Source of the DNA: Gemmatimonadota bacterium
GTDB taxonomy: Bacteria > Gemmatimonadota > Gemmatimonadetes > Longimicrobiales > Gaopeijiaceae
Length of the DNA: 64,000 nucleotides
Direction: 5' to 3'
Assembly: GCA_029262115.1 (NCBI GenBank)
Contig: JAJCZZ010000062.1
Span: forward strand, 1 to 64,000
Part shown: piece after piece, positions 16,175 to 26,197 of the stretch
Layout: the number at the start of each line of letters is the position of its first letter
Numbering within the stretch: the first letter of the stretch is position 1
The notes under the pieces: generated by a model
What the model was told of the DNA's origin: nothing
Seen by the model: only the letters and a program-made list of their open reading frames with translations
Databases searched by the model: none
Made by a program: the position numbers and the translations under genes

Positions 16175-19100
16175 CCCGATCCTGGCCGCGCTGGCCTCGA
16201 CGCCGCGCTTTCATGAAGTCCTGAGCCGGCTGCCGGGCCCCGGGGCGTGGCTGCGGGTGGGCGGGCTCGTGGGATCGTCTCCGGCGGCAACGGTGGCGGC
16301 ACTGCACCACGCACGCCCCGAGCGCGTGCTCGTGGCGGTCGCCCCCAACCCCGGGGAAGCGTCGTCGGTGGAGGCCGACCTGCTCGCGCTTCTGGAGCGC
16401 GAAGACGCGGCCAGGCTGTATCCCCAGAAGGAGGCGCTCCCCTACGAAGAGGGCGAAGTCCACCTCGAGATCGGCGGACTCCGGGTCGAGGCGGTCGAGG
16501 CGCTCTTCAGCGGGCGCACACATGTGCTCGTGACGACCCCCCGTGCCCTGCAGGAGCGCGTGCCGATCCCGGCGGGGTTGGCCGCCCTGCGCATCACGTT
16601 CCGGGTGGGAGACTCCCTCGATCTCGTTGAGACCGCCGCGACCCTGGAGGCGCGCGGCTTCGAGCGCGTCCCCCTCGTGGAAGAGGTCGGCCAGTTCGCG
16701 GTCCGCGGCGGTATCCTCGACCTGTTCAGTGTCGGGGCGGGCGAACCCGTCCGGATCGAGTTGTGGGGCGACGAGATCGAGTCCATGCGGACGTTCGATA
16801 TCCTCGATCAGCGCTCGGTCGACGAGATCCGGGAGACGCATGTTCTGCCGGTCGACTTTCGCAGCTCGGGTCCGGAGGGCGGGACGGTCTCTCGTTCACT
16901 CCTCGAGCTCCTGCCCGCCGACGCTCTGATGGTGCGGCTGGGCAACTGGGACCTGCACGCGGAGGCGGAAAAGACCTGGTCGAGGGTGACGCGGCTCTAC
17001 CAGGACCTGGTCCACTCGGGAGCCCGTCCTCCCGAACCCGGCGACCTCTTCCTCGAGCCGGCGGAAGTCGAGTCGGCGCTGGCGGCTCTTCCCCGGCTCG
17101 ACCTGTCGGACACACTCGGCGGGGACGTGGACTTCGGCGCGGAACCCACGCCCGACATCGACCGCGACATGGTGCGGCTCGACGGATGGCTCCGCGAGGG
17201 TGCCGCTCGCGGCTTCGAGACCCTTCTCCTCTGCGACAACGACGGCCAGCTCCAGCGGCTCGAGGAGATCCTCGGGGGGCCCCGGAAGATCCCGCCCGGG
17301 ACGACACTCGGGCTCGGGGCGCTGTCGGGTGGCTTCGAGCTACCCGCCGCGGACCCACCGCTGAGGGTCCTCAACGACCACGAGATCTTCCGCCGCTCCC
17401 GCCGGCTCCGCCGCTCGCGGCGCTTCCAGGGCGCCATGGCGTTGGAGAGCCTCGCGCAGCTCACCCCGGGCGACTACGTGGTCCACATGGATCACGGGGT
17501 GGGTCAGTTCGTGGGGATGGAGCACATCGAGGTCGGCGGCCAGGAACTCGAGTCCCTGGCCATCGAGTACAGCGGCGGCGAGACGCTTCGCCTTCCGGTC
17601 CATCGCCTCGACCTGATCGAGCGGTGGGTGGGGGAGTCGGAGCACGCGAAGCCGCCGTCGCTCCACCGGATCGGGGGCAAGCGTTGGAAGAAGCTCCGTC
17701 GCAAGACGGAAGAGGCCATCGAGGAGATGACGGCCCAGCTCCTCGAACTCTACGCGCGACGGTCGAGCGCGGGGGGACACGCCTTCCCTCCGGACACACT
17801 GTGGCAGAAGGAGATGGAGTCCTCCTTCCTGTACGAGGACACGCCGGACCAACGATCGGCGGCCGAGGCGGTGAAGCGGGACATGGAGTCGGCGCGCCCG
17901 ATGGACCGCCTGGTATGTGGCGACGTTGGATATGGGAAGACCGAAGTGGCGATCCGGGCCGCGTTCAAGGCGGTTCAGGACGGCAAGCAGGTCGCGGTGC
18001 TGGCCCCCACGACGATCCTGGTCGAACAACACCGCCACACGTTCGACGAGCGACTGGCCGACTATCCGGTGCGCGTCGGAGCGCTGAGCCGATTCCGGAC
18101 GCCGAAGGAGCAGAAGGAGATCCTGGCGGGTGTGGCCAACGGCGAGATCGACATCGTCGTGGGCACCCACCGCATCCTGTCCGACGATCTGAAGTTCAAG
18201 GACCTCGGCCTCCTGATCGTCGACGAGGAACAGCGATTCGGCGTGAAGCACAAGGAGCGGTTGAAGAAGCTGAGAACCTCCGTCGATGTGCTCACGTTGA
18301 CTGCCACGCCCATCCCCCGGACGCTCTATCTGTCGCTTTCGGGGATCCGCGATCTCTCCCTGATCCGGACGCCCCCCCGCGACCGGATGCCGGTGTTCAC
18401 CCACGTCCTCCCGTGGAACGATCAGCTCATCTCGGAGGCGCTTCACCGCGAGTTGGACCGGGGCGGTCAGGCGTTCTTCCTCCACAACCGCGTCGAGACC
18501 ATCTACAACGTGGCCGAGGAGATCCGCGCGCTCGCCCCGGAGGCCCGCGTCTCCGTCGGCCATGGACAGATGTCGGCCGGCGAACTGGACGAGGTCATGC
18601 GGGCCTTCGTGGACGGAGAGTCCGACGTCCTCGTGTGTTCATCGATCATCGAGAACGGTCTTGACGTGGCAAACGCCAACACGCTCGTCGTGGACCGGGC
18701 CGATCGGTTCGGACTGTCGCAACTCTACCAGATCCGCGGTCGCGTCGGGCGTTCCGATCGGCGCGCCTACTGCTACCTGTTGGTACCGGACGAGGTCGCC
18801 GAGGACGCGGAACGCCGCCTCCGGGTCCTCGAGCACTATACCGAGCTGGGAAGCGGGTATTCGGTGGCGCTTCGTGATCTCGAACTGAGAGGGGCGGGGA
18901 ACCTCCTCGGCGCCGACCAGTCCGGCTTCACCAACCAGATCGGCCTCGACGCGTATCTCAGGCTCATGGAACGGACCGTGGAGCGTCTCCAGAAGGGCGA
19001 GGAAGCGGTGGAACATCCGGAGCCCGAAGTGTCGCTCGCCGGACCCGCGTTCCTCCCGGAGGGGTACGTGTCGGACGCGAGCCAGAAGCTTCACCTGTAC

Positions 19101-19472
19101 CGCCGTCTGTCGAAGCTCAAGAGCCGGGAGGAAGCGAACGCGCTCCGAGCCGAGATCGCCGATCGCTTCGGCCGCCTTCCGGCCGAGGTCGACCGGTTGT
19201 TGGATGCGGCAGTCCTTCGCCTTCTTGGTAAGAGGTTGGGCGTGGATCGTATCCTCCTGCGCGACGAAGAGGCGCGCATCAGCTTTCGGAGGGGGATGTC
19301 GCCACGCCTGAACTCGTTGGAGGCCCCGCTGCGCTCACGTGAGGTGGAGGTCGCAATCAAGCGCCTCGATCCGCTCTCGCTGGTGCTCCACCAGGGCGGG
19401 TCGAAAGACCTGGTGGAGACGGTGGTGCTGGCACTCGAGGCCCTGGCGGCCGAGCGGAGTCGGGCGGCGTGA
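16161..19472 (+). CDS. mfd: Transcription-repair coupling factor Mfd
   Basis: SF2 translocase that removes RNA polymerase stalled at DNA lesions and recruits UvrA. 1103 residues, a normal length. The UvrB-like N-terminal part contains LYPQKEALPYEEG. The RNA-polymerase-interacting region follows (GDYVVHMDHGVGQFVGME, about residue 440). The helicase core has Walker A GDVGYGKTEVA near residue 588, DEEQRFG, TATPIPRTL and motif VI QIRGRVGRS. The C-terminal TRCF domain is present. The ATG lies inside the end of the BatA-type gene. There are 65 bases before the next gene, whose own ribosome binding site is strong. Confidence 0.98.
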   Translation: MPRSSPILAALASTPRFHEVLSRLPGPGAWLRVGGLVGSSPAATVAALHHARPERVLVAVAPNPGEASSVEADLLALLEREDAARLYPQKEALPYEEGEVHLEIGGLRVEAVEALFSGRTHVLVTTPRALQERVPIPAGLAALRITFRVGDSLDLVETAATLEARGFERVPLVEEVGQFAVRGGILDLFSVGAGEPVRIELWGDEIESMRTFDILDQRSVDEIRETHVLPVDFRSSGPEGGTVSRSLLELLPADALMVRLGNWDLHAEAEKTWSRVTRLYQDLVHSGARPPEPGDLFLEPAEVESALAALPRLDLSDTLGGDVDFGAEPTPDIDRDMVRLDGWLREGAARGFETLLLCDNDGQLQRLEEILGGPRKIPPGTTLGLGALSGGFELPAADPPLRVLNDHEIFRRSRRLRRSRRFQGAMALESLAQLTPGDYVVHMDHGVGQFVGMEHIEVGGQELESLAIEYSGGETLRLPVHRLDLIERWVGESEHAKPPSLHRIGGKRWKKLRRKTEEAIEEMTAQLLELYARRSSAGGHAFPPDTLWQKEMESSFLYEDTPDQRSAAEAVKRDMESARPMDRLVCGDVGYGKTEVAIRAAFKAVQDGKQVAVLAPTTILVEQHRHTFDERLADYPVRVGALSRFRTPKEQKEILAGVANGEIDIVVGTHRILSDDLKFKDLGLLIVDEEQRFGVKHKERLKKLRTSVDVLTLTATPIPRTLYLSLSGIRDLSLIRTPPRDRMPVFTHVLPWNDQLISEALHRELDRGGQAFFLHNRVETIYNVAEEIRALAPEARVSVGHGQMSAGELDEVMRAFVDGESDVLVCSSIIENGLDVANANTLVVDRADRFGLSQLYQIRGRVGRSDRRAYCYLLVPDEVAEDAERRLRVLEHYTELGSGYSVALRDLELRGAGNLLGADQSGFTNQIGLDAYLRLMERTVERLQKGEEAVEHPEPEVSLAGPAFLPEGYVSDASQKLHLYRRLSKLKSREEANALRAEIADRFGRLPAEVDRLLDAAVLRLLGKRLGVDRILLRDEEARISFRRGMSPRLNSLEAPLRSREVEVAIKRLDPLSLVLHQGGSKDLVETVVLALEALAAERSRAA

Positions 19473-19537
19473 CCGCCGGATCGAAGCCGCTGTCTCGGAA
19501 AACTGAAGCAACCCGGATTCCCGGAGGAGAAGCAGAC

Positions 19538-20980
19538 GTGAAAATCTCGACGCGCACCCTGCCTGTGATGCTCGTGCTGGTCGCTATGGCAGCGTGCGAC
19601 TCCGCCGAAACGGAAGGGCCCGTGGTCGCACGCGCGGGCGACTATTCGTTCACGGTGGCCAAAGCGACGGAACTTCTGGTGGACCAGGAGAACCTCCCCA
19701 ACCAGACGCAGGTCGTGGAGGCGCTGGCGGAGTTGTGGATCGACTACACGTTGCTCGCGGACGCCGTGGCTCGGGACACGACGCTGGAATTCCTCGAGTT
19801 GGATGACCTCGTCCAGTCGCAGATCGACCAGCAGATGATCTTCCAGTTGCGCGATTCGGTCATCCAGGTGGATACCGCGATCGCCGACGACGAGTTGCGC
19901 CGCCTCTACGAGACGCAGGCACCGGGGGTGCAGCTCCGAGCCCGTCACATCCTGCTCGGGCTTCCGCAGGGTACGACCCAGGCGGCCCGTGATTCCGTCC
20001 GTGCGGTGGCTGAGGACGTGCGACGCCAGGCGGTGTCGGGCACGTCCTTCGAGACGCTCGCCTTGCGCTACAGTCAGGACCCCGGAACGGCCTCGCAGGG
20101 CGGTGACCTCGGATTCGTGGGTCGGGGCGACCTGGTCCGGCCGATCGACACCGCCCTCTTCGCGATGGACGTGGGTGCCATCAGCGAGGTGGTGGAGTCG
20201 CCCTTCGGCTACCACATCCTCCGTCTCGACGATCGGCGGACGCCCGGCTTCGACGAAGCGCGTGCCCAGTTCAGGCTCCAGATGCAGAATCGCCGGTATC
20301 TGACCGCCGACTCGGCCTTGATTGCCGAAGTCGAGGAGCGCGGCTCGCCGGAAATGGCCGAGGGCGCCCTCCAGATCGTCAGGGACCTCGCCGCGCAACC
20401 AGCGCGCCGAATGAGTTCCCGTGCACGGAAGCGTCCCATCATGACCTTCCAGGGGGGAGCGCTCACGGCCGGGGAGTTCCAGGCCTTCATCCAGGGACGC
20501 CCGGCGCAGGAACGGGGGCAGATTCCGGGAGCCACAGACGAACAGCTCACGAACTTCGTGCGCGGCCTGGCGCAGCGGGAGTTGCTGGTGGCCGAGGCGA
20601 GAGACGCCGGGCTTCAGCCCGCGGCGGAGGTGGTCGACTCGCTGGAGGCTCAGGTACGCGAGCGAATCAAGCAGATGGCGGGGCGCATCGGGGTGCTACG
20701 CCTCCAGCGCGCGCCCGGCGAAGCCACGGCCCCCGCGGTAGGCCGGGCCGTCGAGCAGGCACTCCGGGACATCCTCAACGGCGCGAGCGACGTCGTACCT
20801 CTCGGGCAGATCGCGTACCAGTTGCGAGACGGCAAGACGACGAGCGTGTCGGAGGCAGGGGTCGGGCAGGTGGTCCTGGAGGTCGGTCGGGCCCGGGCCG
20901 CGCGCAGTCCATCGCCCGTGGAGGGAGCGGGCCCGGGAGATTCGGTACCGGCACCGGTGCCATCCCCCGGAAATCCTTGA
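19538..20980 (+). CDS. Peptidylprolyl isomerase lipoprotein (PpiC/parvulin family)
   Basis: 480-residue lipoprotein: the signal peptide ends in the lipobox AMAAC with Cys20. A parvulin domain follows at about residues 130-240, including LRARHILLGLP, GGDLGFVGRGDLV and FGYHILRLDDRR. A second C-terminal region resembles a SurA/PrsA chaperone segment without a full active site. The likely role is folding of exported and outer-membrane proteins in the periplasm, alongside the SurA gene that follows. The GTG start is chosen because GGAGGAG lies eight bases upstream and because it places the signal peptide at the N-terminus; a longer open frame adds 23 residues with no signal. Confidence 0.9.
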   Translation: MKISTRTLPVMLVLVAMAACDSAETEGPVVARAGDYSFTVAKATELLVDQENLPNQTQVVEALAELWIDYTLLADAVARDTTLEFLELDDLVQSQIDQQMIFQLRDSVIQVDTAIADDELRRLYETQAPGVQLRARHILLGLPQGTTQAARDSVRAVAEDVRRQAVSGTSFETLALRYSQDPGTASQGGDLGFVGRGDLVRPIDTALFAMDVGAISEVVESPFGYHILRLDDRRTPGFDEARAQFRLQMQNRRYLTADSALIAEVEERGSPEMAEGALQIVRDLAAQPARRMSSRARKRPIMTFQGGALTAGEFQAFIQGRPAQERGQIPGATDEQLTNFVRGLAQRELLVAEARDAGLQPAAEVVDSLEAQVRERIKQMAGRIGVLRLQRAPGEATAPAVGRAVEQALRDILNGASDVVPLGQIAYQLRDGKTTSVSEAGVGQVVLEVGRARAARSPSPVEGAGPGDSVPAPVPSPGNP

Positions 20981-21034
20981 TCCGGCGGTCTCCAGGTATC
21001 GGAACCAGCACAACCAGAGGGGTTACGACGCAGC

Positions 21035-22363
21035 ATGGTCAAACGACGCTATAGCGCCTTCATGGCGATCACATTTGCGGCTGTGGCCGCCTTTCCGAGT
21101 CTGGGCGCAAGCCAGGCCTTCAACGCGTCCGATCCGGAGCTCGTCGACCGGATCGTGGCCGTGGTCGGCGATTCGGTCGTTCTCCTCAGCCAGGTCCAGA
21201 CCGACCTGCAGCAGATGGCGCTGCAGGGCCGAGCGCTTCCGGACGACCCCGCAGCACTCCAGCAGCTCTTCGACCAGTCCGTCGAGGAGCGCATCAACCT
21301 GCTCCTGATCCTCCAGGCGGCCGCCCGCGATTCTCTGCTTTCGGTCGACGAGGAGCAGATCGAGGAGTCCGTACAGCAGGAGATCGACAGCCGGACACAG
21401 GCGTTCGGCGGACCCCCTCAGTTCCAGCAGGCCCTCCTGGCCGAAGGGCTCACGCTCGCGTCGTACCGGGACATGCTGGGGCAACAGATCCGCCGCCAGC
21501 AGGTGCAGCAGCTGTTCATGCAGCGCCGCCTCCGCGACGCCGCCCCAATCGTCCTGGAAGAGGCCGAAGTACGCCAGGCGTTCGAAACGGCCCGCGGCGA
21601 AATCGGTCAGCGGCCGCGCTTGCTGTCGTTCCACCAGGTGGTGATCGCACCCGCGCCGTCTCCCGCGGCTGATTCGCTGGCGCTTCTCGAGGCGCAGGCC
21701 GTCCTCGACAGCATCCGCGCGGGCGCCGACTTCGCGGAACTGGCCGAACGGCACTCCGACGATCCCGGTTCGGCCCCGCTGGGCGGCGACCTCGACTGGT
21801 TCCGGCGCGGGACCATGGTACGCGAGTTCGAGGACGCCGCCTTCGGCCTCCGCGACGGTCAGGTGAGCGACCCGGTCAAGACGGAGTTCGGCTATCATCT
21901 CATCAAAGTCGAGCGCAGCCGGCAGGGCGAGCGGAAGGGGCGGCACATCCTGTTCACGCCCGAGCAGACGGCTGACGACGCAACGAGCGCGCGCGGCATC
22001 GCCGCCACGGTCGCGACAGAGGCCCGGGCGGGTGCGAACATGGCAGACCTCAACGAGCGGTACGCGGACCCCGAGTCCCCCGACACGCTCACGGTGACCT
22101 ACGAGCAGTTGAACCAGTTGCCTCCGGGCTACAGCGCGCTCGCCTCGGCGGCGGTGGGCGACGTCGTGGGTCCCATCGAGTACCAGGCCGCGCGGGGAGA
22201 GGTGCGACTTGCCGTCATGAAAGTCACGCGGATCGAAGAGGCCGGCGAATACCGCTTCGAGGAAGTCCGTGCCCAACTCGAGCAGCGGATGATCCAACAG
22301 AAACAGTCGGAACGGGTCGTTCGGGCCTTGAGGGACCGCACCTTCATCGAAGTGAGGCGGTGA
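21035..22363 (+). CDS. surA: Periplasmic chaperone/isomerase SurA
   Basis: 442 residues with a signal peptide ending near LGASQA. The SurA N-terminal chaperone module follows ([17 protein letters not shown]). A parvulin domain is at about residues 200-290 ([24 protein letters not shown]). A second, more degenerate parvulin-like region follows and ends with the C-terminal helix [15 protein letters not shown]. Expected role: chaperone for unfolded outer-membrane proteins crossing the periplasm toward BAM. It sits 54 bases after the PpiC lipoprotein gene. Its stop overlaps the pdxA GTG start (GTGA), an arrangement related to the surA-pdxA order of proteobacteria. Confidence 0.92.
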   Translation: MVKRRYSAFMAITFAAVAAFPSLGASQAFNASDPELVDRIVAVVGDSVVLLSQVQTDLQQMALQGRALPDDPAALQQLFDQSVEERINLLLILQAAARDSLLSVDEEQIEESVQQEIDSRTQAFGGPPQFQQALLAEGLTLASYRDMLGQQIRRQQVQQLFMQRRLRDAAPIVLEEAEVRQAFETARGEIGQRPRLLSFHQVVIAPAPSPAADSLALLEAQAVLDSIRAGADFAELAERHSDDPGSAPLGGDLDWFRRGTMVREFEDAAFGLRDGQVSDPVKTEFGYHLIKVERSRQGERKGRHILFTPEQTADDATSARGIAATVATEARAGANMADLNERYADPESPDTLTVTYEQLNQLPPGYSALASAAVGDVVGPIEYQAARGEVRLAVMKVTRIEEAGEYRFEEVRAQLEQRMIQQKQSERVVRALRDRTFIEVRR

Positions 22364-23343
22364 CCGGGAGGCAGGCGACGCCGCGTCCGATCGCGGTGAC
22401 GGTGGGTGACCCTCGGGGCATCGGCCCCGAGGTCGCGCGCGGTGCTGCGGAGAGTCTCCGCCAGGCCGATCCGACCGCCCGACTCCTCTGGGTGGTGCCG
22501 GAGAACTTCAAGCACGATCTGCCGCGACCCGGGGGTGAGATCCGCACGGTCTCAGCCTGGGACGGAACCGAGGTGAGCGCCGGCCGCGTGTCCATCGAAG
22601 CGCTCCGCGTGTCGGTCGAGCTCGCCATGGACGGTACGGTTTCGGGCGTCGTGACCGCCCCGGTCAGCAAGCCGGCGCTGCACGCCGCCGGGTGGGAGGC
22701 TCCCGGTCAGACGGAGATGCTCCGCGAGCTCTCGGGCGCCCCGGAAGTAGGAATGCTCATGGCTGCGGAAACGACACGTCTCAGCGCGCCGCTTCGGGTT
22801 CTTCTGGCCACCACTCACCTGGCCCTACGCGACGTGGCGGGCCGGATGACCGAGGCGCTCCTCGTGCGGCAGACGACGTTGCTCTTTCGTGCGCTGCGGG
22901 ACGACTGGGGCATCGCGGTGCCCCGGATCGCTCTGTGCGCGTTCAACCCGCACGCGTCGGACGACGGCCTCTTCGGCGACGAGGAGGTGCGGGTGTACGA
23001 ACCCGCCCTCGCGCGCCTTCGGGCGGACGGGATCGGAGCCGCCGGACCGATTCCGGCGGACACGGTCTTCTCGCGCGCTCTCGCGGGCGAGTTCGACGCG
23101 GTGGTGGCCCCGTACCATGACGTAGGGATGGCGGCCTTCAAGACCGTGTCCTTTGGTACGGGTGTGAACGTGACGGTGGGGCTGCCGTTCATCCGGACCT
23201 CGCCGGACCATGGGACCGCCTTCGACATCGCGGGGCAGGGCGTGGCCGACCCGTCCTCCATGTTTCAGGCCCTTCGACTCGCGGCGCGCCTCACACGGAC
23301 ACGGGCCGCGAAGGCCTACCCCGCGGGTGTGGCCCACCCGTAG
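22360..23343 (+). CDS. pdxA: 4-hydroxythreonine-4-phosphate dehydrogenase
   Basis: NAD(P)-dependent enzyme of the DXP-dependent pyridoxal phosphate pathway, oxidising and decarboxylating 4-phosphohydroxy-L-threonine. 327 residues, the usual length. Motifs in order are [39 protein letters not shown] with a metal-ligand His, and [15 protein letters not shown]. The family normally carries two more metal-ligand His residues, and histidines at APYHD and SPDHG fit. The GTG start overlaps the surA stop. No other PLP-synthesis gene is in the window. Confidence 0.96.
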   Translation: MTGRQATPRPIAVTVGDPRGIGPEVARGAAESLRQADPTARLLWVVPENFKHDLPRPGGEIRTVSAWDGTEVSAGRVSIEALRVSVELAMDGTVSGVVTAPVSKPALHAAGWEAPGQTEMLRELSGAPEVGMLMAAETTRLSAPLRVLLATTHLALRDVAGRMTEALLVRQTTLLFRALRDDWGIAVPRIALCAFNPHASDDGLFGDEEVRVYEPALARLRADGIGAAGPIPADTVFSRALAGEFDAVVAPYHDVGMAAFKTVSFGTGVNVTVGLPFIRTSPDHGTAFDIAGQGVADPSSMFQALRLAARLTRTRAAKAYPAGVAHP

Positions 23344-23387
23344 TTTTCGGGGATCCTTCGGCGTTCCCTGCCCGGCCGGGAGGCCGG

Positions 23388-24086
23388 ATGCCCGCTCCGC
23401 CCAGACTGGCTCTATTGATCAAACTCACGCAGGTCGCGAAGGAGTACCCGAAGCGCGGTTTCGCTCTGCGCGACGTGTCCTTCAATATTGCCAAGGGCGA
23501 GATGGCGTTCGTGACGGGACACTCGGGCTCCGGAAAGTCCACGACGTTACGGCTCGCGCACATGGCGGATCGCCCGACGTCAGGCGAGGTCCGGGTCACC
23601 GGCTACTCGTCGGCCACGCTGTCAAGCCGAGAGGTCTGGAAGGTCCGCCGCCGCGTCGGAATGGTCTTTCAGGACTTCCGCCTCCTCCCCGGCCGGTCCG
23701 CGGTCGAGAACGTCGGGTTCGCCCTGGAGGTCACGGGCGTCAACCGTAAGGAGATCGGCCCCCGGGCGCAGCGACTCCTGAGTCAGGTGGGGCTGAGCAC
23801 GAAGGCGGGCGCGTTGGTGAACGAACTGTCCGGCGGGGAACAGCAGCGCGTGGCCATCGCCCGGGCGCTCGTGAACGATCCGTTCGTTCTCCTCGCGGAC
23901 GAGCCGACGGGCAACCTCGATGAGCGGGCGACCCGCGGGATCATGGAGCTGTTCGTCGAACTCAACGCTAAGGGAATGGCCGTCTTCATGGCCACGCACG
24001 ACCTCGAGTTGGTCCGGCGGTACCCGAAGGCTCGGCTGCTCGAGCTCGATCATGGTCGCCTCGTGTACGACTCGGCTACCGCGTAG
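23388..24086 (+). CDS. ftsE: Cell-division ABC transporter ATP-binding protein FtsE
   Basis: 232-residue ABC ATPase that drives FtsX to activate septal peptidoglycan hydrolysis. Walker A is GHSGSGKST, the Q-loop VFQDFRLLP is typical of FtsE, the signature is LSGGEQQR, Walker B VLLADEPTGNLD, and the switch His is in ATHDLEL. The ATG start gives eight extra N-terminal residues compared with many FtsE proteins, so a TTG or internal start is possible. The stop codon is directly overlapped by the ftsX GTG. Confidence 0.95.
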   Translation: MPAPPRLALLIKLTQVAKEYPKRGFALRDVSFNIAKGEMAFVTGHSGSGKSTTLRLAHMADRPTSGEVRVTGYSSATLSSREVWKVRRRVGMVFQDFRLLPGRSAVENVGFALEVTGVNRKEIGPRAQRLLSQVGLSTKAGALVNELSGGEQQRVAIARALVNDPFVLLADEPTGNLDERATRGIMELFVELNAKGMAVFMATHDLELVRRYPKARLLELDHGRLVYDSATA

Positions 24087-24940
24087 TGTACGCGCTGCGT
24101 GAAGCACTCGCGGCATTTCGCCGAGCCCCCGTCCTCGCGGGCCTGAGCGCCGCGATGGTGGCGTTGGCCCTCTACATCATCGGTCTCTTCGGACTGGCAT
24201 CGTACAATCTTCAGCTCGCGCTGTCGTCCATGGAGGAGCGGGTGGAGGTGGTGGTCTACCTCCGGGACGACGCCCGTCAGAGCGAAATCGATCTGGCGCA
24301 GACCGAACTCGCGGAGCTACCTCAGGTTCTGGGCGCTCGATATGTATCCAAGCGGGAAGCCCTGGACCGGGCACGCCGGGACCTGCCCGAGTTCGGTGAG
24401 CTCTTCGGAGGCGCGGGTGTGAATCCCCTGCCCCAGTCCCTCGAACTCGAGCTGCAGCCTGCGGCTCGCAATCGCGAGATGGTCGAACAGGTCTCCGCCG
24501 CCGCACAGGCGTACCCATTCGTCGAAGACGTCGAATACGGCCGCGAGTGGGTCGACAAGCTCTTCACCTTGCGCCGAATCGGGGCCGCCACGACCGCGGC
24601 GCTGGGGGGCGCCTTCTTCGCGGTCGCCGCGCTGATCATTGGAACCGCGCTCCGGATCGCCGTTTTCGCGCGGCGCGACGAGATCTACATCATGCGGCTG
24701 GTCGGCGCCCGCAACGGCTTCATCCATCGCCCGTTTCTGATCGAAGGCGCGCTCGCGGGGCTTCTCGGGGGAATCGCGGCCTGGATCCTCACCTACGCCA
24801 CGTATCGAGCGGTGTACGCGTATCTCTTCGAGGTGGCGTGGATCCCATCCGCATGGGTCGCCCTCGGGATCGCGGTCGGCACGCTCTTCGGTTCGGTCGC
24901 GAGTTCACTGGCTATCCGGAAACATCTGGGTGAGGTCTGA
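24086..24940 (+). CDS. ftsX: Cell-division protein FtsX
   Basis: 284 residues with the FtsX layout. A short cytoplasmic N-terminus is followed by a first membrane helix (ALYIIGLFGLASY), a periplasmic domain of about 120 residues with VEVVVYLRDDA (the part that contacts the EnvC-type activator), and three further helices from residue 165 on. The GTG start shares a base with the ftsE stop (TAGTG). Six bases after its own stop begins an EnvC-like gene, so FtsE, FtsX and the activator are made from one transcript, as expected for a complex that couples cytokinesis to cell-wall splitting. Confidence 0.94.
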   Translation: MYALREALAAFRRAPVLAGLSAAMVALALYIIGLFGLASYNLQLALSSMEERVEVVVYLRDDARQSEIDLAQTELAELPQVLGARYVSKREALDRARRDLPEFGELFGGAGVNPLPQSLELELQPAARNREMVEQVSAAAQAYPFVEDVEYGREWVDKLFTLRRIGAATTAALGGAFFAVAALIIGTALRIAVFARRDEIYIMRLVGARNGFIHRPFLIEGALAGLLGGIAAWILTYATYRAVYAYLFEVAWIPSAWVALGIAVGTLFGSVASSLAIRKHLGEV

Positions 24941-24945
24941 GGGAC

Positions 24946-26196
24946 ATGAACCGACGTGCCCGCCCATCCGACTCGACTGTCACCGCCCTCCGGAGAATCG
25001 GCGTCGTGGTGTGCCTGTTCTTCGCGACGACACCACAGCCCGGCTGGGCCCAGACCGATGTGCGCCGTGAGATCCTGGCCAGTCAGCGCCGGCTCGAAGA
25101 GATCCGCGCCGAACGCGCGAGACTCCAGTCCGAGATGAACGCGGTCCGCGTCCGAGTGCGCAACGTGTCGAGCGAACTGGCGAACGTCGAACGTCGCTTG
25201 TCCGCGTCTCGCTCCGTCCTGGCCGAGATCGAGTTCCAGGCAGATGCCACGGCGACACAAATTCAGGCCACCACCCTGGAACTCGTGCAGACGAGGGAGC
25301 GGTTGTCCGAGGGGCGAGCCGTGTTGAACCGGAGGCTTCGCGACATCTACAAGCTGGGGCCGGCCCACACGGTCCAGGTGCTGCTGGGCGCCCGCTCTTT
25401 CACGGATCTGGTCAACCGGTACCGGTATCTGCAGCGCGTGGCCTCGTTCGACCGCAACCTCGTCGACCGCGTGCAGGAACTCGAAGGGGAGCTGATCCTT
25501 CAAAACGGTGACCTCCAGGAACGAATGGCCCAGTTGGGCGCGCTTCGTCAGAACCGACTCGGGGAGGTGGCCGAGCTCCGGGCCGTGGAAGCGGAGCGCC
25601 AGAGGGCACTCCAGGAGTTCCGGGGGCGTGAGGAGCAGACGGCGACGCGGCTGGAGCAGCTCGAAGCAGACGAAGGCCGCATGACCTCGCTGATCGACGA
25701 CCTTGAGACACGCCGGGTCGAAGAGGAGCGTAGGCGGGCCGCTCGCCCGAATCCCGGCGCATCGCCCACCAACTCCCTGTCGACCTCCGATGCGGGGTCG
25801 CTCGACTGGCCACTCGACGGTGACGTCATCTACAACTTCGGTCGAGAGCGCCGCCCGAACGGCCTGGTTCTCCGCTGGAACGGCATCGGGATCGCCGCCG
25901 ATCCCGGCACGCCGGTCCGCGCGGTGCGCGCTGGCAGGGTGGTCCTGGCCGGACCCTTCGAGGGGTACGGACCGACGGTCGTACTCAGCCACGGCGACGG
26001 ATTCTATACCCTGTACCTCTACCTCGAGGAAATCGGGGCGGTCGAGGGACGTGATGTCGCGGCCGGACAGGTGGTCGGAACGGTCGGTGGACGTGAGACG
26101 CCGGAGGGGCCCCACCTGGAGTTCCAGATCCGTGCGCCCGACGGGGGCGCGTCGCCAAGGGCCCAGGACCCACTTCGGTGGCTGAGGCGGCGCTGA
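24946..26196 (+). CDS. envC: EnvC-like murein hydrolase activator (degenerate M23 domain)
   Basis: 416 residues: signal peptide (ending near GWAQ), then a long coiled coil of about 230 residues rich in Glu, Arg and Leu, then a LytM/M23 domain from about residue 285. The catalytic residues of M23 are lost. The His and Asp of the HxxxD motif read as Asn and Gly (WNGIGIAAD), and the later YxH is replaced by YLYL, while HLEFQI keeps only one His. This matches EnvC proteins, which bind amidases and activate them instead of cutting peptidoglycan. Position directly after ftsEX supports the assignment. No amidase gene is in the window. Confidence 0.9.
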   Translation: MNRRARPSDSTVTALRRIGVVVCLFFATTPQPGWAQTDVRREILASQRRLEEIRAERARLQSEMNAVRVRVRNVSSELANVERRLSASRSVLAEIEFQADATATQIQATTLELVQTRERLSEGRAVLNRRLRDIYKLGPAHTVQVLLGARSFTDLVNRYRYLQRVASFDRNLVDRVQELEGELILQNGDLQERMAQLGALRQNRLGEVAELRAVEAERQRALQEFRGREEQTATRLEQLEADEGRMTSLIDDLETRRVEEERRRAARPNPGASPTNSLSTSDAGSLDWPLDGDVIYNFGRERRPNGLVLRWNGIGIAADPGTPVRAVRAGRVVLAGPFEGYGPTVVLSHGDGFYTLYLYLEEIGAVEGRDVAAGQVVGTVGGRETPEGPHLEFQIRAPDGGASPRAQDPLRWLRRR

Positions 26197-26197
26197 C